Part shown: positions 13,245-15,979 of the stretch, one piece after another
How the letters are laid out: each line of letters begins with the position of its first letter
Position numbering within the stretch: position 1 is the stretch's first letter
NCBI GenBank assembly: GCA_041741895.1
Contig: JBGSJO010000022.1
Location: 1 to 15,979 of the forward strand
Direction of reading: 5' to 3'
Length of the DNA stretch: 15,979 nt
Source of the DNA: Allopontixanthobacter sp041741895
Lineage (GTDB): Bacteria; Pseudomonadota; Alphaproteobacteria; Sphingomonadales; Sphingomonadaceae
The notes under the pieces: model-generated
What the model was told of the DNA's origin: nothing
Database searches by the model: none
The model's input: only the letters and a program-made list of their open reading frames with translations
Translations under genes and position numbers: made by a program

Positions 13245-15979
13245 GTGAATAAAGTGCGGATCCCCAACCAACGCGCGATCATCGATCGGCGGGCCATCGG
13301 TAGCACGATTGCGCAGATCGCTTCCGACAAGGGCGCCGATGCCCGGCCCGAAATCGTCACCCTGCTACGCAGCGCGCTGGATGATGGGCGCGCCGAAGTG
13401 GCCCGCCGGCTGGAAGAAAAGCCGTCTTCCGGCCATGAATGCTGCGCGGGCCAGGCCTTCCTGGTCGACCAGTTGGTCCGCCTGATCCACGATCACGTGG
13501 TGCGCGATGTCTATCCTTCGAACAACCGGTCGACCGGCGAACGGCTGAGTATCATGGCTGTGGGGGGATACGGCCGCGCCGAGATGGCCCCGCATTCCGA
13601 CGTCGATATCGCGTTCTTCACCCCCACCCGCCATGCCCCATGGTGCGAACAGGTGATCGAGGCGATCCTGTATTTCCTGTGGGACCTTGGCCTGAAGGTC
13701 GGCCATTCCAGCCGTACCCCCGATGATACGGTGCGCATGGCAAAGGAAGATCTGACCATCCGCACATCGCTGCTGGAAGGGCGTTTCCTGTGGGGCGACA
13801 GCGATCTATACGAAGACGTCAGGCGGCGGTTCTATGTTGAAGTTGTCGCCGGGACGGAACGCAAATTCGTTGCCGAAAAGCTGGAAGAACGCAGCGCCCG
13901 GCACAAACGGATGGGCGACAGCCGCTATGTCGTCGAGCCCAACGTCAAGGACGGCAAAGGCGGCCTACGCGATCTGCAGACGCTGTACTGGATCGGCAAA
14001 TATATTCACAAGGTCCGCAGCGGGGCCGATCTGGTCGAAGCGGGCCTGCTGACCCGGCTGGAATACCGGTCTTTCCGGCGCGCGGAAAGTTTCCTGCTGG
14101 CAGTGCGCTGCCATCTGCACATCATCACCGGGCGCGCCGAAGACCGGCTGACCTTCGATCTCCAGCGGCAGGTAGCCCAGCGGATGAATTTTGCCGACCG
14201 GCCCGGCAAAAGCGCGGTCGAACGGTTCATGCAATTCTATTTCCTGCAAGCACGGCGCGTTGGCAGCCTGACCGCGGTGTTCCTGAGCCATATCGACACG
14301 CAATTCGCCCAGACCCGCGCCCGGCATGGCTTGCTCGCCGGTTTCAGGGCCCGGCCCCGCACGGTCAAGGGGTACCGGGTATTTGGCGGCAAGATCGAGG
14401 CACCCACCGATGATTGGTTCGCCAGGGATCCGGTGCGCCTGATCGAAATATTTCAGATCGCCGAAACCGAAGGGCTGGAAATCCATCCGGCAACCATGCG
14501 CCAGGCAGACCGCGATGCCGGGCTGATTACGTCGAAAATCCGCAAGGATCCTCGCGCCAACGCGCTTTTCCTGGACCTGCTGACCGGTCGAAACGACCCG
14601 GAAAAGGTCCTGCGGTGGATGAACGAAGCGGGGGTGTTCGGCAAATTCGTGCCCGATTTCGCCCGCGTGAATGCGCAGATGCAATTCGACATGTACCACC
14701 ATTATACGGTCGATGAACACACCATCCGCGCCATCGGGCTGCTGAGCAAGATCGAGCGCGGCGAGCTGGTGGAAGACCATCCCCGTGCATCCCAGCTGAT
14801 CCACAAGGTAAGTTCCCGCCGCGCTGCCTATGTCGCGGTGTTGCTGCATGATATCGCGAAAGGCCGGGGCGGCGATCACTCGGTTCTGGGCGGCGAAGTC
14901 GCCGAGCGGCTATGTCCGCGCTTCGGACTGTCCCAGGAAGAAACCGATCTGGTTGCCTGGCTGGTGCGGCATCACCTGCTGATGAGCGCAACCGCGTTCA
15001 AACGCGACCTGTCCGATACCCGCACCATCGAAAACTTCGTGGCAGAGGTGCAAAGTGTCGAACGATTGCGTCACCTGATGATGTTGACCGCAGTTGACAT
15101 ACGCGCGGTTGGCCCCGGGGTCTGGAATAGCTGGAAACGGCAATTGCTGGGCGAATTGTCAGATGCCGCACAGGAACGCCTGCGGCTGGGTCATATGCGC
15201 CATGGCCGTTCGCAGCGGGTTGCCTTCAAGAAGGAAACCGTTGCGGGGTTGATGGGGGACAAGGCGCATCTGATCAGCGAATTCGACCGATTGTTCGGCG
15301 ATGCCTATTGGGTGGCGGAACCCGAAGAGATCATTGCCCGCAATCTAGTGCAGTTTTCGGTTGCGCGCGGCCTCCAGGAAGAACTCTCGATCCATTGCGA
15401 ATATGACGAATTGCGCGGGGCGACACTCGTCAGCGTCATCGCTTCGGACCACCCCGGTTTGTTTTACCGCATCGCGGGCGGCATCCATCTGGCCGGCGCG
15501 AATATTATTGACGCGCGCATCCACACCACCCGCAATGGCTGGGCGGTGGACAATTTTCTGGTTCAGGATCCGCTGGGCAATCCCTTCCACGAACCGGGCC
15601 AGATCGACCGGATCAAAAGGTCGATTGCCGATGCGCTGGCGGGTCGGATCGAACTGGTTCCGCAATTGGCGAAGCGGCCCCTGCCGCGTGCACGGGCCGG
15701 TGCATTCGAAGTACGTCCGCGGGTGATTTTCGACAACAAGGCATCCAACAAATTCACCGTTTTCGAAGTGAACGCCCGCGACCGTCCGGCGCTGCTGAAC
15801 CGGCTGGCCCGGGCGCTTTTTGAAAACCAGCTTGTGGTATATTCAGCACACATCACATCTTATGGTGAGCGTGCGGTCGATAATTTCTATGTTACGGACC
15901 TACTTGGTAATAAAATAACTACCGTAGGCCGGTTGAAAGCAATCGAAAAAGCATTGCTGGATGCTGCGAGTGACCGGCG
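13245..15979 (+). CDS. glnD: Bifunctional [protein-PII] uridylyltransferase/uridylyl-removing enzyme GlnD (3' end cut)
   Basis: The frame is open from GTG 13245 to the window end: 911 complete codons, so nearly the whole protein is present and only the C-terminal tip is missing. The nucleotidyltransferase motif GGYGRAEMAPHSDVD at 107-121 carries the metal-binding Asp pair D119/D121. The HD phosphohydrolase site is H535-D536 in LLHDIAKGRGGDHS. Two ACT domains, for glutamine sensing, begin near 726 (ATLVSVIASDHPGLF) and 837 (FTVFEVNARDRPALL). GlnD adds UMP to PII proteins when nitrogen is limiting and removes it when glutamine is high. An in-frame TGA at 13236 bounds the start region; GTG 13245 (MNKVRIPNQ) is chosen over GTG 13254. 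GGGGA at 13228-13232 is a rather distant ribosome site, so initiation may be weak. Confidence 0.97.
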   Translation, partial: MNKVRIPNQRAIIDRRAIGSTIAQIASDKGADARPEIVTLLRSALDDGRAEVARRLEEKPSSGHECCAGQAFLVDQLVRLIHDHVVRDVYPSNNRSTGERLSIMAVGGYGRAEMAPHSDVDIAFFTPTRHAPWCEQVIEAILYFLWDLGLKVGHSSRTPDDTVRMAKEDLTIRTSLLEGRFLWGDSDLYEDVRRRFYVEVVAGTERKFVAEKLEERSARHKRMGDSRYVVEPNVKDGKGGLRDLQTLYWIGKYIHKVRSGADLVEAGLLTRLEYRSFRRAESFLLAVRCHLHIITGRAEDRLTFDLQRQVAQRMNFADRPGKSAVERFMQFYFLQARRVGSLTAVFLSHIDTQFAQTRARHGLLAGFRARPRTVKGYRVFGGKIEAPTDDWFARDPVRLIEIFQIAETEGLEIHPATMRQADRDAGLITSKIRKDPRANALFLDLLTGRNDPEKVLRWMNEAGVFGKFVPDFARVNAQMQFDMYHHYTVDEHTIRAIGLLSKIERGELVEDHPRASQLIHKVSSRRAAYVAVLLHDIAKGRGGDHSVLGGEVAERLCPRFGLSQEETDLVAWLVRHHLLMSATAFKRDLSDTRTIENFVAEVQSVERLRHLMMLTAVDIRAVGPGVWNSWKRQLLGELSDAAQERLRLGHMRHGRSQRVAFKKETVAGLMGDKAHLISEFDRLFGDAYWVAEPEEIIARNLVQFSVARGLQEELSIHCEYDELRGATLVSVIASDHPGLFYRIAGGIHLAGANIIDARIHTTRNGWAVDNFLVQDPLGNPFHEPGQIDRIKRSIADALAGRIELVPQLAKRPLPRARAGAFEVRPRVIFDNKASNKFTVFEVNARDRPALLNRLARALFENQLVVYSAHITSYGERAVDNFYVTDLLGNKITTVGRLKAIEKALLDAASDR

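Noticed and set aside
13965..14879. 304-codon minus-strand frame opposite glnD
   Set aside because: glnD is unambiguous on the plus strand, and the antisense product shows no family resemblance.
1..15979. Search for defence systems, toxin-antitoxin pairs, CRISPR repeats, insertion sequences, prophage or integrase genes
   Set aside because: None of the supported proteins belongs to such families, and no periodic repeats, terminal inverted repeats or target duplications were seen by eye.

Overview
The window is a chromosomal stretch of a GC-rich alphaproteobacterium. The protein repertoire, the codon bias and a short intergenic hairpin of a type common in alphaproteobacteria suggest Sphingomonadales, probably near Erythrobacteraceae; this placement is inference, because no rRNA or marker search could be run. 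Genes are tightly packed on both strands, often with ATGA overlaps or shared stop sequences. No tRNA, rRNA, CRISPR array, insertion sequence, integrase or phage gene was seen, and no gene-free stretch exceeds about 255 bases.

Layout. 1-88: C-terminal tail of a membrane protein. 105-1280 (+): HI0933/YhiN-type flavoprotein. 1277-2624 (-): a two-gene unit of an SDR-fold protein followed by a 2-hydroxychromene-2-carboxylate isomerase-like (DsbA-fold) protein. 2716-4485 (+): exported lipoprotein 5'-nucleotidase, convergent with a TetR-type regulator at 4492-5133 (-). 5225-6654 (-): a coupled pair of an acyltransferase and a DUF1295 membrane protein. 6910-9266 (+): a two-gene osmoprotectant-type ABC importer, made of an ATPase plus a fused permease/binding protein. 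9351-11299 (-): lgt followed by a MidA-type methyltransferase. 11486-13177 (+): acyl-CoA ligase-like enzyme. 13245-end (+): glnD, cut by the window edge just before its C-terminus.

How the genes relate. Most are housekeeping or general metabolism rather than one pathway. Lgt would attach the lipid to the 5'-nucleotidase lipoprotein encoded in the same window. The ABC importer probably takes up a betaine- or choline-like compatible solute. GlnD controls the PII nitrogen signalling system. The acyltransferase/DUF1295 pair and the acyl-CoA ligase point to lipid handling.

I did not find a convincing undescribed system. The points most worth a second look are: an alphaproteobacterial hairpin repeat that appears to supply the stop codon of the MidA gene; an SDR protein with Phe in place of the catalytic Tyr; an OpuC-type importer with fused permease/binding protein and no CBS domains; and a strong hairpin just upstream of the TTG-initiated lgt.
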